The notes: generated by a model not told the origin, from the letters alone. A stretch of DNA of 64,000 nt from DATLGB01 sp963726825 (GCA_963726825.1 CAVSDT010000001.1:1-64000); one strand, 5' to 3'. Numbered from the stretch's first letter, positions 25,587 to 34,414 are shown. Program-made: numbers and translations.

Positions 25587-25670
25587 CAGGGCGGGAGGAC
25601 GGACCCTGCCCTGCGAATGTCAGGGGGGTACCCCGATGCCAGATCGTGGTCCGTCGGGGATGCTCGTGGC

Positions 25671-26225
25671 ATGCCACACCCTGCCGCCGTGTCCGGGGAC
25701 GCCGCGCGCCTGCGTGCCGCCGCTGCGGGCGACCCCGCCGCGACGTCCGCGCTGTACGCCGAGCACTTCGAGGCCGCACGCCGTGCCTGCGCACGCATCC
25801 TGTCCTGCGAGGCCGAGGCCGAGGACGCCGCCCAGGACGCGCTCCTCGCGTGCCTCGCCCGGCTTCCGAGCCTCGACACGCGCCTCCTGCGCTTCGACGC
25901 CTACGTCCAGACCGCCGCCGTCCACTCGGCCCTCGGCCGGCTGCGCGCCCTGCGCCGGGTCGCGGCCGTGGCCGACGTCGCCGTCTCCGATCCCGCAGGC
26001 GGCGACCCCGCCGGCCAGCTCGAGGCCGCCGAGCGCCGCCGCCTCGTGCGCGCCGCGGTGCGCGCCCTCCCGGACCGCCAGCGCCTCGCGGTCTTCCGCG
26101 ACGCCTACGAGGACCAGCCCCGCACCGTGATCGCGGAGGAGCTGCAGCTGGACCCCAACGCGGTCGGCCAGCTGCTCTGGCGTGCGCGTCAGACGCTCAG
26201 CATGCGGCTCACCCCCGCGGCCTAG
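25671..26225 (+). CDS. ECF-type RNA polymerase sigma factor (small sigma-70)
   Basis: 184 residues. Region 2 (SALYAEHFEAARRACARILSCEAEAEDAAQDALLACL) and region 4 (RALPDRQRLAVFRDAYEDQP, VIAEELQLDPNAVGQLLWRARQTL) are clear, joined by an Ala-rich linker. No anti-sigma gene lies next to it; the downstream neighbour is convergent and overlaps its last four bases. The ATG at 25671 gives a compact N-terminus; upstream in-frame GTGs are alternatives. Confidence 0.87.
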   Translation: MPHPAAVSGDAARLRAAAAGDPAATSALYAEHFEAARRACARILSCEAEAEDAAQDALLACLARLPSLDTRLLRFDAYVQTAAVHSALGRLRALRRVAAVADVAVSDPAGGDPAGQLEAAERRRLVRAAVRALPDRQRLAVFRDAYEDQPRTVIAEELQLDPNAVGQLLWRARQTLSMRLTPAA

Positions 26226-27442
26226 GCGGCCGCCGCCACCGCGGCGGTCAGCGCGGGCGCGAGGTCGCCCGACGGCTGCACCGCCACGCCCTCGAGCCCG
26301 AGCCACGCGGCCATCTCGGCCAGGGTCTGCGCGAGCGCCTCGGCCGTCTCCGCCGGCGCCCCCGGCTCGGCGTGGGCCGCCTGGGCGCGCAGCACGCCCG
26401 CCTGGCGGTCGGCCTTGAGGTCCACGCGCCCGACGAGCCGGTCGCCGAGCAGGAACGGGAGGACGTAGTAGCCGTGCACCCGCTTGGGCGCCGGCACGTA
26501 GATCTCGATCCGGTAGTGGAAGCCGAACAGGCGCAGGGCCCGTGCGCGCTCCCACACGAGCGGATCGAACGGCACCACGAGCGCGCGAGCGTCGATGCGG
26601 CGCGGGACGGTCACGCCCGCCGCCAGCCACGCCGGCTTGTCCCAGCCCTCGACGGTCACCGGCGTCAGCTCGCCCGCCTCGACGAGCTCGGCGATCCGCG
26701 CCGGCACGTCGGCATCGACCGGGAGGCGGAAGTAGTCACGCAGATCCCCCGCCGTCGCCACCCCGTAGGCGCGTGCGGCGATCCGGACGAGCTCGCGCTG
26801 GGCGTCGGGGGCGGCGGGCGTCGGCGCCTCGATCACCGCCCTCGGCAGGACGCGCTCCGGGACGTCGTAGAGGCGCTCGAAGCCGCGCCGGCGTGCCGAC
26901 GTCACCTCCCCCGACCAGAACAGGAACTCGACCGCGCGCTTGACGTCGGACCAGCCCCACCACTTCTCCTTCTGGCGGGACTCCTCGATCCGCAGGTCGC
27001 TCGCGGCGACCGGCCCGCGCGCGCGGACCTCCTCCAGCACCCCCGCCACGAGCTCCGGGCGCTCGACGGCGATCCGGCGCATCCCGCCCCACGCCTCGTG
27101 CGCAGCGCGCTCCATCCGCCAGCGCAGCAGCGGCTGCGTCGTGACGGGGATCAGCGACGCCTCGTGGCCCCAGTACTCGAACAACCGCCGCGGCGCGTAG
27201 TGCGCGCTGCGGTCCAGCGCCGCGCGGTCGTAGGCGCCGAGCCGGCTGAAGACCGGGAGGTAGTGCGCACGCTCGAGGACGTTGACGGAGTCGATCTGCA
27301 GCAGGCCGAGGCGGTCGACCATCGCCCCCATCTGCCGGGTGCCCGCCGGGGCGTCCGCGGTCGCCGGCGGGCGACCGAAGCCCTGCGCGGCGAGGGCGAG
27401 CCGCCGTGCCTGCGCCGCAGACAGGCGCTCGCGCGCGCTCAC
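26222..27442 (-). CDS. YcaQ/AlkX-type winged-helix DNA glycosylase
   Basis: 406 residues of the HTH_42 (YcaQ) superfamily, whose members unhook interstrand crosslinks or excise bulky alkyl adducts from DNA. The key QxD catalytic motif is seen as LLQIDSVNV (Gln49, Asp51), the arrangement of the AlkX/YcaQ branch rather than QxQ AlkZ. ERAHYLPVFSRLGAYDRAALD, LFEYWGHEASLIP, WWGWSDVKRAVEFLFWSGEV and PFDPLVWERARALRLFGFHYRIEIYVP are typical. Translationally coupled (4-bp overlap at 27439-27442) to the cyclase gene. Confidence 0.88.
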   Translation of the reverse strand: MSARERLSAAQARRLALAAQGFGRPPATADAPAGTRQMGAMVDRLGLLQIDSVNVLERAHYLPVFSRLGAYDRAALDRSAHYAPRRLFEYWGHEASLIPVTTQPLLRWRMERAAHEAWGGMRRIAVERPELVAGVLEEVRARGPVAASDLRIEESRQKEKWWGWSDVKRAVEFLFWSGEVTSARRRGFERLYDVPERVLPRAVIEAPTPAAPDAQRELVRIAARAYGVATAGDLRDYFRLPVDADVPARIAELVEAGELTPVTVEGWDKPAWLAAGVTVPRRIDARALVVPFDPLVWERARALRLFGFHYRIEIYVPAPKRVHGYYVLPFLLGDRLVGRVDLKADRQAGVLRAQAAHAEPGAPAETAEALAQTLAEMAAWLGLEGVAVQPSGDLAPALTAAVAAAA

Positions 27443-28359
27443 GGGCGCAGCGCGCAGACGTCGAAGGGCCCGTCGAGCCCGCGCAGCTCGACGCGTCCGG
27501 CGCTGCCGTCCAGCCCCTCGGGGATGGCGGGGACCGCGTCGGAGGTGACGAGGACCGTTCCCGGCTCGGCCGCCTCCGTCAGGCGCGAGGCGAGGTTGAC
27601 GGCGTAGCCGAAGTAGTCGCCCGCACGGCGCACGAGCGGGCCCTGGGCGAGCCCGCCCCGGGCGCGCAGCGGTTCGGTGTCGAGCGCCGCGACGGCATCG
27701 AGCGCCGCGCGCAGGACGTCCTCGGGCCGCGGCCCGGACAGGTAGACGCCATCCCCGGCGAACTTCACCGCGGCCACGCGCCGGCCGGCGCAGACCTCCT
27801 GGGCGACGTCGTGGAGGCGGTCGACGAAGGCCGCCGTCTCGACGGCGGAGGCGTGGCGCAGCCAGGGCGTCGAGCGGACGTGGTCGACGAGCGCGATCGA
27901 GCGGCGCGGGACGAGCGACTCCTCGAGGCCCTCGTCCCCGACCGCGTCCTGCAGCGCCGCGTGGAGCCGGATCGCGTGCGTCATGTCCAGCAGCCGGCTG
28001 GTGAGCGGCCGGGTGGCATGCAGGAACAGATCCAGCGCCTCGGGCCGGTCCTCGGGCGCGGTGTCGCGCAGGCGCCGACGGACGATCTCGGTCTCGGCGT
28101 CGACCATGCGGCCGCTCGCGCGGCCGAGCGCCTGGGCGAGCGCGAGGAGCGTGTCCTCGTCCACGCGCAGGCCGAGGGCGACCACGATCGCCTCGATCGC
28201 GGACCGCTCGTCCTCGTCGAGCCGGCCCGGGTCCAGACCGAGGGTGCGGACGACGTGGTCGACGCCCTCCGGCTCGAGCCCCGCGATGCCGGTGGGCGGC
28301 GATTGGGCCCGGAAGAAGCGCGCGAGGACGTCGTCCAGGGTGCGCCCGGCGCCGGTCAC
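27439..28359 (-). CDS. Class III adenylate/guanylate cyclase-domain protein
   Basis: 306 residues. The N-terminal half (about 1-150) is helical with a LGLDPGRLDEDERSA segment and has no named domain. The C-terminal half is a class III cyclase: metal-binding Asp159 in SIALVDHVRSTPW, substrate-binding Lys199 with the second Asp in VKFAGDGVYLSG (203), and DYFGYAVNLASRL carrying transition-state Asn255 and Arg259. All catalytic positions look occupied, so cyclic-nucleotide synthesis is plausible. Starts at a GTG overlapping the stop of the GroES-like gene. Confidence 0.82.
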   Translation of the reverse strand: MTGAGRTLDDVLARFFRAQSPPTGIAGLEPEGVDHVVRTLGLDPGRLDEDERSAIEAIVVALGLRVDEDTLLALAQALGRASGRMVDAETEIVRRRLRDTAPEDRPEALDLFLHATRPLTSRLLDMTHAIRLHAALQDAVGDEGLEESLVPRRSIALVDHVRSTPWLRHASAVETAAFVDRLHDVAQEVCAGRRVAAVKFAGDGVYLSGPRPEDVLRAALDAVAALDTEPLRARGGLAQGPLVRRAGDYFGYAVNLASRLTEAAEPGTVLVTSDAVPAIPEGLDGSAGRVELRGLDGPFDVCALRP

Positions 28360-28676
28360 GGCTCCGTCCCCGCCGGCGCCTCCTCGAGCACGCCGAGCAG
28401 CTCGGTCACCCGGCACACGAGCAGCCGCTCCTCCTCCACCTCCACCCACGCTCCGGCCTGGGCGGGGAAGACGACGTGGTCGCCGGGCGTGATCGGCATC
28501 CGCACGCCGACGCTCTCCCACCAGTCCAGGCCCGGACCGACCGCGAGCACGATGCCGTGGTGGGGCGGCGGTTCGTGGTTGCCCGCGGGGACGAGCAGGC
28601 CCGACTGCCGGATCCGGTCCGGCTCGAGCTCCTTGATGACGACGCGGTCGAAGAGGGGTCGCAGCTGCTGGCGCAT
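28356..28676 (-). CDS. GroES-like co-chaperonin
   Basis: 106 residues with the Cpn10 fold pattern: LRPLFDRVVIKELEPD, a mobile-loop equivalent (QSGLLVPAGNHEPPPHHG), GIVLAVGPG, and a PGDHVVFPAQAGAWVEVEEERLLVCR C-terminal half. Longer and more divergent than a housekeeping GroES, and no GroEL is adjacent, so it is likely a paralogue. The ATG at 28676 is eight bases from TAGGGT (28685-28690). First gene of a three-gene overlapping operon with the cyclase and YcaQ-type glycosylase. Confidence 0.8.
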   Translation of the reverse strand: MRQQLRPLFDRVVIKELEPDRIRQSGLLVPAGNHEPPPHHGIVLAVGPGLDWWESVGVRMPITPGDHVVFPAQAGAWVEVEEERLLVCRVTELLGVLEEAPAGTEP

Positions 28677-28754
28677 CCGGGCTGACCCTATTCCCCGCGG
28701 AGTTCGCAGGCGCCCAGTGCGGCGGGGTGACGCTGGGCCTGCCACCCTCCAGAC

Positions 28755-29246
28755 GTGCATCGCGTCCTCCTCCTGCCGCTGCTCCTCGTCCTGCTGGCGG
28801 GCTGCGGTGGTGGTTCCGGCGAGCCCGGGCGCAAGGCGGCCACCGCGACCCCCGCGCCGCTGCCGACCGACGGCGTCGAGATCGCGGCGGAGTGGGCGAA
28901 GGCCGTCAAGGCCGACGACCTCGACCGTGCCGGGCAGCTGTTCGCCCTGCCGGCGGTGGTCTCCAACGGCACGCCGCCGCTCGAGCTCGCCACCCGCGAG
29001 CAGGTGCGGGTGTTCAACGCCTCCTTCCCCTGCGGCGCCGCGCTCGTGCGCGCCCGCACCCTCTCGGGTGGCCGGGTCCGGGCCACCTACGTGCTGACGG
29101 AGCGCCCGGGCGCGCCGTCACCGTGCGGCAGCGGTGTCGGCAACCGCGCGGGCGTGCTCTTCACCATCAGGGGCGGCAAGATCGTGCGCTGGGTCCGGGC
29201 CGATCCCGAGGACGGCCCGGCGCGCACCCCGCAGCCCGAGCTGTAG
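28755..29246 (+). CDS. Secreted lipoprotein, small
   Basis: 163 residues starting at a GTG. The signal peptide VHRVLLLPLLLVLLAGC has an LLAGC lipobox, followed by a short Gly/Ser/Pro linker. The mature domain begins GVEIAAEWAKAVKADDLDRAGQLFALPAVVSNG and ends with a strand-turn-strand (VLFTIRGGKIVRWVRAD), strongly like NTF2-like/SnoaL small domains (inferred). Two Cys (FPCGAAL and SPCGSG) may pair. No partner genes next to it. Confidence 0.78.
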   Translation: MHRVLLLPLLLVLLAGCGGGSGEPGRKAATATPAPLPTDGVEIAAEWAKAVKADDLDRAGQLFALPAVVSNGTPPLELATREQVRVFNASFPCGAALVRARTLSGGRVRATYVLTERPGAPSPCGSGVGNRAGVLFTIRGGKIVRWVRADPEDGPARTPQPEL

Positions 29247-29262
29247 GCCGCGGCTGCGAGCG

Positions 29263-30171
29263 CTACGCCCGACGAACCTGCGGGTCCAGCCAGGCCTGCA
29301 GGAGGTCCACGAGCAGCGAGGCGACCACGACGAGGGCGGCCGTCGCGACGGTGAGGCCCTGCAGCAGCGGGAAGTTGCCGTCGTTCATCGCCGCCGTCAG
29401 CCCCTGATAGGCGCCGGGGATCGAGAACACCGTCTCGACGAGGACGACGTTCGTCACGAGCGTCGCCATCTGCGTGCCCACCAGCGTGAGCACCGGCGTC
29501 GACGCGGCCGGGAGCGCGTGGCGGCCGACGACCGCGCCCTCCCCGAGGCCCTTGGCGCGCGCGGTGCGCAGGAAGTCGGCGTCGAGCGCGTCGACCATCG
29601 CCGAGCGCGTCATCCGCAGGACGAGCGCCCCGAGCGGCAGCGACAGCACGAGCCACGGCAGCCAGATCGCGGCGAGGAACCCGAGCAGGTCGTCCTGGGG
29701 CGCGGCGTAGGCGTTGGAGCGCACGATCGGGATCGAGAGGACGTTGCCGAAGCCCGACCCGAAGGCCAGCAGGAGCATCAGCCCGACCCAGTAGACCGGC
29801 GCGATGAGCGCGACCGAGCCGACGGCGGTCAGCGCGCGCGCGACCAGCGACGCGGGTCGGGCGGCGCACAGCACCCCGGCCGCGGCGCCCCACGCGCAGC
29901 CGGCGAGCAGACCGCCGGCCAGCAACCAGACGTCGGCGGGAAGCCCCGCGGCGAGGACGTCTGAGACCTGGTTGCGCTGCGGGTCCCAGGACGTCCCGAA
30001 GTCCAGCCGGGCCGCGTCGGCGAGGTAGCCGGCCAGCTGGGTCAGCAGCGGGCGGGTGTCGAACGCCCACGCCTCCGGGCGCAGGAGGTGGAGCATCAGG
30101 AAGGTGATGACCGTGATGCTCACGAGCACCACGACGATCACGACCGCGCGCGTCAGGACGAACCGCAGCAC
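29263..30171 (-). CDS. ABC transporter permease, DppB/OppB type, without partner genes
   Basis: 302 residues with six transmembrane helices. N-terminus RFVLTRAVVIVVVLVSITVITFLMLHLL and the EAA loop (DFLRTARAKGLGEGAVVGRHALPAAS) are characteristic of peptide/nickel-type permeases. It lacks a second permease, ATPases or binding protein on either side within the window, which is unusual for this family. A GTG at 30171 follows TAGCCT by seven bases, so it has its own leaderless promoter and seems expressed rather than decaying. Confidence 0.88.
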   Translation of the reverse strand: MLRFVLTRAVVIVVVLVSITVITFLMLHLLRPEAWAFDTRPLLTQLAGYLADAARLDFGTSWDPQRNQVSDVLAAGLPADVWLLAGGLLAGCAWGAAAGVLCAARPASLVARALTAVGSVALIAPVYWVGLMLLLAFGSGFGNVLSIPIVRSNAYAAPQDDLLGFLAAIWLPWLVLSLPLGALVLRMTRSAMVDALDADFLRTARAKGLGEGAVVGRHALPAASTPVLTLVGTQMATLVTNVVLVETVFSIPGAYQGLTAAMNDGNFPLLQGLTVATAALVVVASLLVDLLQAWLDPQVRRA

Positions 30172-30201
30172 GCGGGCCAGGCTAGGTCCCCGACGGGCCG
30201 A

Positions 30202-30756
30202 TCAGCGGTCGTTGGCCTTCGCCCAGGCCCGCAGCGCCTTGACCCCACGGACCTCCTGGGCGAGCCCGAAGTCGTCCGGCAGCGCGTCCAGCGCGCGCCG
30301 CGCCCGGCCCGCGCGGGCGGGGAGCTGCGCCTGGAGGCGGCTGGCCGGGTCCTTCAGCGTCGCCGCGACGGCGTTGAGGTACTCGCGCTCGAGGTCGACC
30401 GCGTTGTCGATCCGGGCGCCCTCGTTGGAGGCGGCGATGTCGGGGTCGGCGTCGTAGGCACGCCGGGCCGCCCGTGTGGCGGCGATGGCGCGCGCGGCCG
30501 CGCGCCGCGCCTTGGTGCGGTTGCGCGACCGGGGCTCGAGCGCCTCCAGCGCGTCCGCGAGCTCACCCGCCGGCTTGGCGATCGCCTGCAGCTCGGTGTC
30601 GATCCCCGTCGGGGCGGGCCCGTCGTCGGCGATCGCCGCCTGGTAGATCGCGTAGAGGCCGCCGAGGACGCCGACGAGCGCCAGGAGCGCGAGCAGGCGC
30701 AGCATCCAGCGCCGCCAGCGTGACCGTCCCTCCCACTGCTCCCACTCGGTGCTCAC
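30202..30756 (-). CDS. Single-pass membrane protein with helical extracytoplasmic domain
   Basis: 184 residues from a GTG that overlaps the acyl-CoA ligase stop (GTGA). The cytoplasmic N-terminus is Trp/Arg-rich (EWEQWEGRSRWRRW), followed by one helix (MLRLLALLALVGVLGGLYAIY). About 130 residues then look alpha-helical, with Ala/Arg/Asp heptad-like spacing (ELADALEALEPRSRNRTKARRAAARA). No family recognised. Close coupling to the ligase suggests a shared role at the membrane, but no direct evidence is visible. Confidence 0.7.
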   Translation of the reverse strand: MSTEWEQWEGRSRWRRWMLRLLALLALVGVLGGLYAIYQAAIADDGPAPTGIDTELQAIAKPAGELADALEALEPRSRNRTKARRAAARAIAATRAARRAYDADPDIAASNEGARIDNAVDLEREYLNAVAATLKDPASRLQAQLPARAGRARRALDALPDDFGLAQEVRGVKALRAWAKANDR

Positions 30757-32369
30757 GCGACCGTGCTCACCGGCAGGTCGCCGTCGGCGTAGCGCTGGCG
30801 CAGCACCTTCTTGTCGAACTTGCCCACCGAGGTCTTCGGAACCTCCGTGATGAAGGCCCACGCATCCGGCAGCTGCCACTTGGCGACCTTGTCGGCGAGG
30901 AACTCGCGCAGGTCCTCCACGGTCGCGTGGTGGCCGTCGGCGAGCACGACGGACGCCAGCGGACGCTCGTCCCACTTCGGGTCGGGGATGCCGACGACGG
31001 CGGCCTCCGCGACCGCCGGGTGCCCCATGATCGCGTTCTCGAGGTCGACGGAGGAGATCCACTCCCCGCCCGACTTGATCACGTCCTTGGCGCGGTCGGT
31101 CAGGGTCAGGTACCCGTCGGGGGAGATGCGCCCGACGTCGCCCGTGCGCAGCCAGCCGTCGCGGAACTTCTCGGGGTCGTCGTCGCGGTGGTAGCTGCCG
31201 GCGATCCAGGGACCGCGGCACTCGAGCTCGCCGACGGCCTCGTCGTCCCACGGCTGCTCCGTGCCGTCCTCGGCGATGATGCGGGCGTCCACGCCGGAGA
31301 TGAAGCGGCCCTGCGTGATCCGGTAGCGCCACGCCTCCTCGCCCTCGGCGGCCACCGGCGGCCGCGCGACCGAGCCCAGCGGCGACGTCTCCGTCATGCC
31401 CCACGCGTGGATGATGCGCACGCCGTAGTCCTCCTCGAAGGTCCGCATCAGCGACGGCGGGCAGGCCGAGCCGCCGACGATGACCTCCTCGAGCGAGGAG
31501 ATGTCGCCCTCCCCGGCCTTCAGCGCGCCGAGCACGCCCTGCCAGATCGTCGGCACCGCGCCGGCCTTGTTCGGCCGGGCGGCCGCGGTCATCGCGAGGA
31601 TGTGGTCGGGCGTCAGGTAGCGGTCGGTCATCACGAGCGACGCGCCGACGGTCATCGCCGAGTAGGGCAGGCCCCACGCCATCGCGTGGAACTGCGGGAC
31701 GATCGTCAGGACCGAGTCCTTCGGCGAGAGGTTGAACGTGTCGCCCTGACAGCCGGCCATGGAATGGAGGACGATCGAGCGGTGCGAGTAGGCGACGCCC
31801 TTCGGGTTGCCCGTGGTCCCGCTCGTGTAGCACATGGCCGCGGCGTCGAGCTCGTCGACGTCGGCCCACTCGAACGTCTCCGGCTGGTCTGCGAGCAGCG
31901 CCTCGTAGCGGTGCAGCTCGGCGCCCTTGCCCTCCAGGGGGGACAGGTCGGTGTCGGCGCCGGTGACCACGACGTGCTCGACGGTCTCGAAGTCGGCCAG
32001 GACGCCGGCGAGCAGCGGGACGACCGTTCCGTCGACGATCACGACCCTGTCGTCGGCGTGGTTGGCGATGTAGACGAGCTGCTCCGGGAACAGGCGCAGG
32101 TTCAGCGTGTGCAGCACGGCGCCCATCGCCGGGATCGCCAGGTACGCCTCGAAGTGCTCCTGGTTGTTCCACATCAACGTGGCGACCCGCTGGTCGCCGT
32201 CAACGCCGAGCCCGCGCAGGGCGTGCGCGAGCTGCGCCGCCCGGCGGCCGAGCTGGGCGTAGGTGGCCTCCCGGAAGCCGTCGCCCGTCCAGGTCTTGAC
32301 CGTCGAGTCCCCGTGCACCGTCGTCCCGTGATGGACGAGCCGGGCGATGGACAGCGGCGTCTCCTGCAT
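30753..32369 (-). CDS. Medium/long-chain fatty-acid--CoA ligase
   Basis: 538 residues of the ANL superfamily. Activates a carboxylic acid as acyl-AMP, then acyl-CoA. Motifs: P-loop YTSGTTGNPKGVAYSHRS, HAWGMTETSPLG, GWLRTGDVG, the hinge LTDRAKDVIKSGGEWISS, and the C-terminal catalytic Lys in VPKTSVGKFDKK. The overall pattern resembles AlkK-type medium-chain ligases. The ATG at 32369 is preferred over a GTG four codons upstream because family N-termini begin near METPLSI. Confidence 0.93.
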   Translation of the reverse strand: MQETPLSIARLVHHGTTVHGDSTVKTWTGDGFREATYAQLGRRAAQLAHALRGLGVDGDQRVATLMWNNQEHFEAYLAIPAMGAVLHTLNLRLFPEQLVYIANHADDRVVIVDGTVVPLLAGVLADFETVEHVVVTGADTDLSPLEGKGAELHRYEALLADQPETFEWADVDELDAAAMCYTSGTTGNPKGVAYSHRSIVLHSMAGCQGDTFNLSPKDSVLTIVPQFHAMAWGLPYSAMTVGASLVMTDRYLTPDHILAMTAAARPNKAGAVPTIWQGVLGALKAGEGDISSLEEVIVGGSACPPSLMRTFEEDYGVRIIHAWGMTETSPLGSVARPPVAAEGEEAWRYRITQGRFISGVDARIIAEDGTEQPWDDEAVGELECRGPWIAGSYHRDDDPEKFRDGWLRTGDVGRISPDGYLTLTDRAKDVIKSGGEWISSVDLENAIMGHPAVAEAAVVGIPDPKWDERPLASVVLADGHHATVEDLREFLADKVAKWQLPDAWAFITEVPKTSVGKFDKKVLRQRYADGDLPVSTVA

Positions 32370-32426
32370 GGTGCTGCGCACGGCGGCTGGCCCTCCCGGT
32401 CGGTGGAAACCCCACCTGAGCGGGGG

Positions 32427-33095
32427 CTACGGGTCGAGTTGTATCCGCATGGCGGCGGCGATGCCACCGCCAAGCACGTGCTCGGCGGTCCCCACACGGA
32501 CGGTGAGGGGCCCGCCGAAGGGCTGCCGGGCGACGACCTCGACGCGATCCCCGGGTCGCACGCAGCGCTCGTCGAGCCAGCGCAGCATGGCCGGATCGGC
32601 GTCCGAGACCCGCACGAACACGCCGCGGTCCCCGGCCTCGAGCCCCTCGAGCGCCTCCCCGCTGAACGGCGGCAGCTCGAGCTCGGCGGTCGGGATGGGG
32701 TCGCCGTGCGGGTCCGTCGTCGGGTCCCCGAGCTTGGCGGCGATCCGCTCCTCCAGCTCCTCGGAGATGTGGTGCTCGAGCACCTCGGCCTCGGCGTGCA
32801 CGCGGTCCCACGGCACGTCGAGGACCTCGGCGAGGAACAGCTCGATCAGCCGGTGGTGGCGGATCACCTCGAGGGCGACGCGCTCGCCGTGGGCCGTCAG
32901 GCGGACCCCGCGGTAGGGCTCGTGGGTGACGAGGCCGTCGGCGTCGAGGCGGCGCAGCATCGCCGAGACGGAGCCGGCGGTGACGCCGAGGCGGTCGGCC
33001 AGCGCGGTGGTCCCGACCGTGCCGTCACCCTCCGCGCGCTCCTGCAGCGCGTAGATGGCCTTCGCGTAGTCCTCGGTCGCGGCGGACTCGGTCAC
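32427..33095 (-). CDS. DtxR/MntR-family metal-dependent repressor
   Basis: 222 residues: a winged helix (TEDYAKAIYALQE, TTALADRLGVTAGSVSAMLRRLDADGLVTHEPYRGVRLT), a dimerisation/metal-binding part with EVIRHHRLIELFLAEVL and AEAEVLEHHISEELEERI, and an SH3-like C-terminal domain. The His/Glu spacing in the second domain matches metal sites of this family. It overlaps the mntH stop by 4 bp and follows it, so regulator and transporter share a transcript; autoregulation through the operator upstream of mntH is likely. Confidence 0.9.
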   Translation of the reverse strand: MTESAATEDYAKAIYALQERAEGDGTVGTTALADRLGVTAGSVSAMLRRLDADGLVTHEPYRGVRLTAHGERVALEVIRHHRLIELFLAEVLDVPWDRVHAEAEVLEHHISEELEERIAAKLGDPTTDPHGDPIPTAELELPPFSGEALEGLEAGDRGVFVRVSDADPAMLRWLDERCVRPGDRVEVVARQPFGGPLTVRVGTAEHVLGGGIAAAMRIQLDP

Positions 33096-34414
33096 AGGCC
33101 GGCGACGGTGTCGTAGACGAGGAACAGGTTGAGGCCGATCACCACGCACGCGACGATCGAGCCGACGACGGTGGTGATCCGGCGGTTGACCAGGTCGCCC
33201 ATGATCGAGCGCCGCGAGGTCAGGACGATCATCGGGACCAGGGCGAATGGGATGCCGAAGCTCAGGACGACCTGGCTGAGGACGAGCACGTCGGTGGTGT
33301 TGGCGCCCAGGCCGAGGACGACGAGCGACGGCGCCATCGTCAGTCCGCGGCGCAGGAACAGCGGGATGCGCCGGCGGATGAAGCCCTGCATGACGACCTG
33401 GCCCGCGTAGGTGCCGACGCTCGAGCTCGACAGCCCGGAGGCGAGCAGTGCCACGGCGAAGGCCAGGGCGGCACCCCCGCCGAGGAAGGTCTCGAAGCCG
33501 GCGTGGGCCTGCTCGATCGTCTCCACCCCGGTGCGGCCGGCGTCGTGGAACAGCGCGGCGGCGATCACGAGCATCGAGAGGTTGATGACGCCGGCGAGGC
33601 CCATGGCGATGAAGACGTCGAAGCGCTCGAAGCGCACGAGCTGCTGCTTCTCGCGCATGGTGTCGGTGCGGACGCGGTCCTGGGTCAGGGCCGAGTGGAG
33701 CCACACCACGTGCGGCATGACGGTCGCGCCGAGGATGCCGACGGCCAGCAGGATCGAGTCGGTGCCGTCGAAGCGCGGGAGGACGCCGCCGAGCAGCGCG
33801 CCGCCGTCGATGTCGACCTGCGCGAGGTTGAAGAGGAAGCCGAGGCAGACGATGCCGAGCATCCCCGCGATGACGAGCTCGAAGCGGCGGTAGCCCCGTT
33901 GCTGCAGGGCGAGGATGGCGAACGCCACGATCGCCGTGATCAGGCCGCTGGTCAGCGGTGGGAGCCCGAACAGGAGGTTGAGCGCGATCGCCGCGCCGAC
34001 GAACTCCGCGAGGTCGGTGGCGATCGCGACGACCTCGGCCTGGAGCCAGAGGCCGAAGGACGTCCGCCGCGAGAGGTGCTCGCGGCAGAGCTCCGCGAGG
34101 TTGCGCTCCGTCGCGATCCCGGTCTTCGCGCTGAGGTACTGCACGAGCATGGCGATCAGGTTCGCCATCACGATCACCCAGACGAGGAGGTAGCCGAACC
34201 GCGCGCCGCCGGAGATGTTCGTGGCGAAGTTGCCCGGGTCGATGTAGGCGACCGCGGCGACGAAGGACGGGCCGAGGAGGGCGAGGCCGCCCCGGAACTT
34301 CCCGCGCGCCCGCAGCTCGGCGAGGGTGGGATGGAGGATCGCGGGCGCCGAGTCGGGGTCCCGGTCGTCCTCAGGCGGCGGCGGCGGAGAGGGCTTGGCG
34401 GTCGTGACTTCCAT
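33092..34414 (-). CDS. mntH: NRAMP divalent metal transporter MntH (Mn2+/Fe2+:H+ symporter)
   Basis: 440 residues, 11 or so transmembrane helices. The metal-binding signatures are intact: AAVAYIDPGNFATNI in helix 1 (DPGN) and ATVMPHVVWLHSAL in helix 6 (MPH). The cytoplasmic N-terminus is Pro-rich (KPSPPPPPEDDRD). The ATG at 34414 directly abuts a palindrome (34415-34430), so there is no room for a Shine-Dalgarno sequence and the message is probably almost leaderless. Confidence 0.94.
   Translation of the reverse strand: MEVTTAKPSPPPPPEDDRDPDSAPAILHPTLAELRARGKFRGGLALLGPSFVAAVAYIDPGNFATNISGGARFGYLLVWVIVMANLIAMLVQYLSAKTGIATERNLAELCREHLSRRTSFGLWLQAEVVAIATDLAEFVGAAIALNLLFGLPPLTSGLITAIVAFAILALQQRGYRRFELVIAGMLGIVCLGFLFNLAQVDIDGGALLGGVLPRFDGTDSILLAVGILGATVMPHVVWLHSALTQDRVRTDTMREKQQLVRFERFDVFIAMGLAGVINLSMLVIAAALFHDAGRTGVETIEQAHAGFETFLGGGAALAFAVALLASGLSSSSVGTYAGQVVMQGFIRRRIPLFLRRGLTMAPSLVVLGLGANTTDVLVLSQVVLSFGIPFALVPMIVLTSRRSIMGDLVNRRITTVVGSIVACVVIGLNLFLVYDTVAGL

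Noticed and set aside
22073..27607. Plus-strand frames of 910 and 914 residues opposite gnd, the aldo/keto reductase, dinB and ycaQ
   Set aside because: They mirror the codon pattern of the real minus-strand genes and show no recognisable domain.
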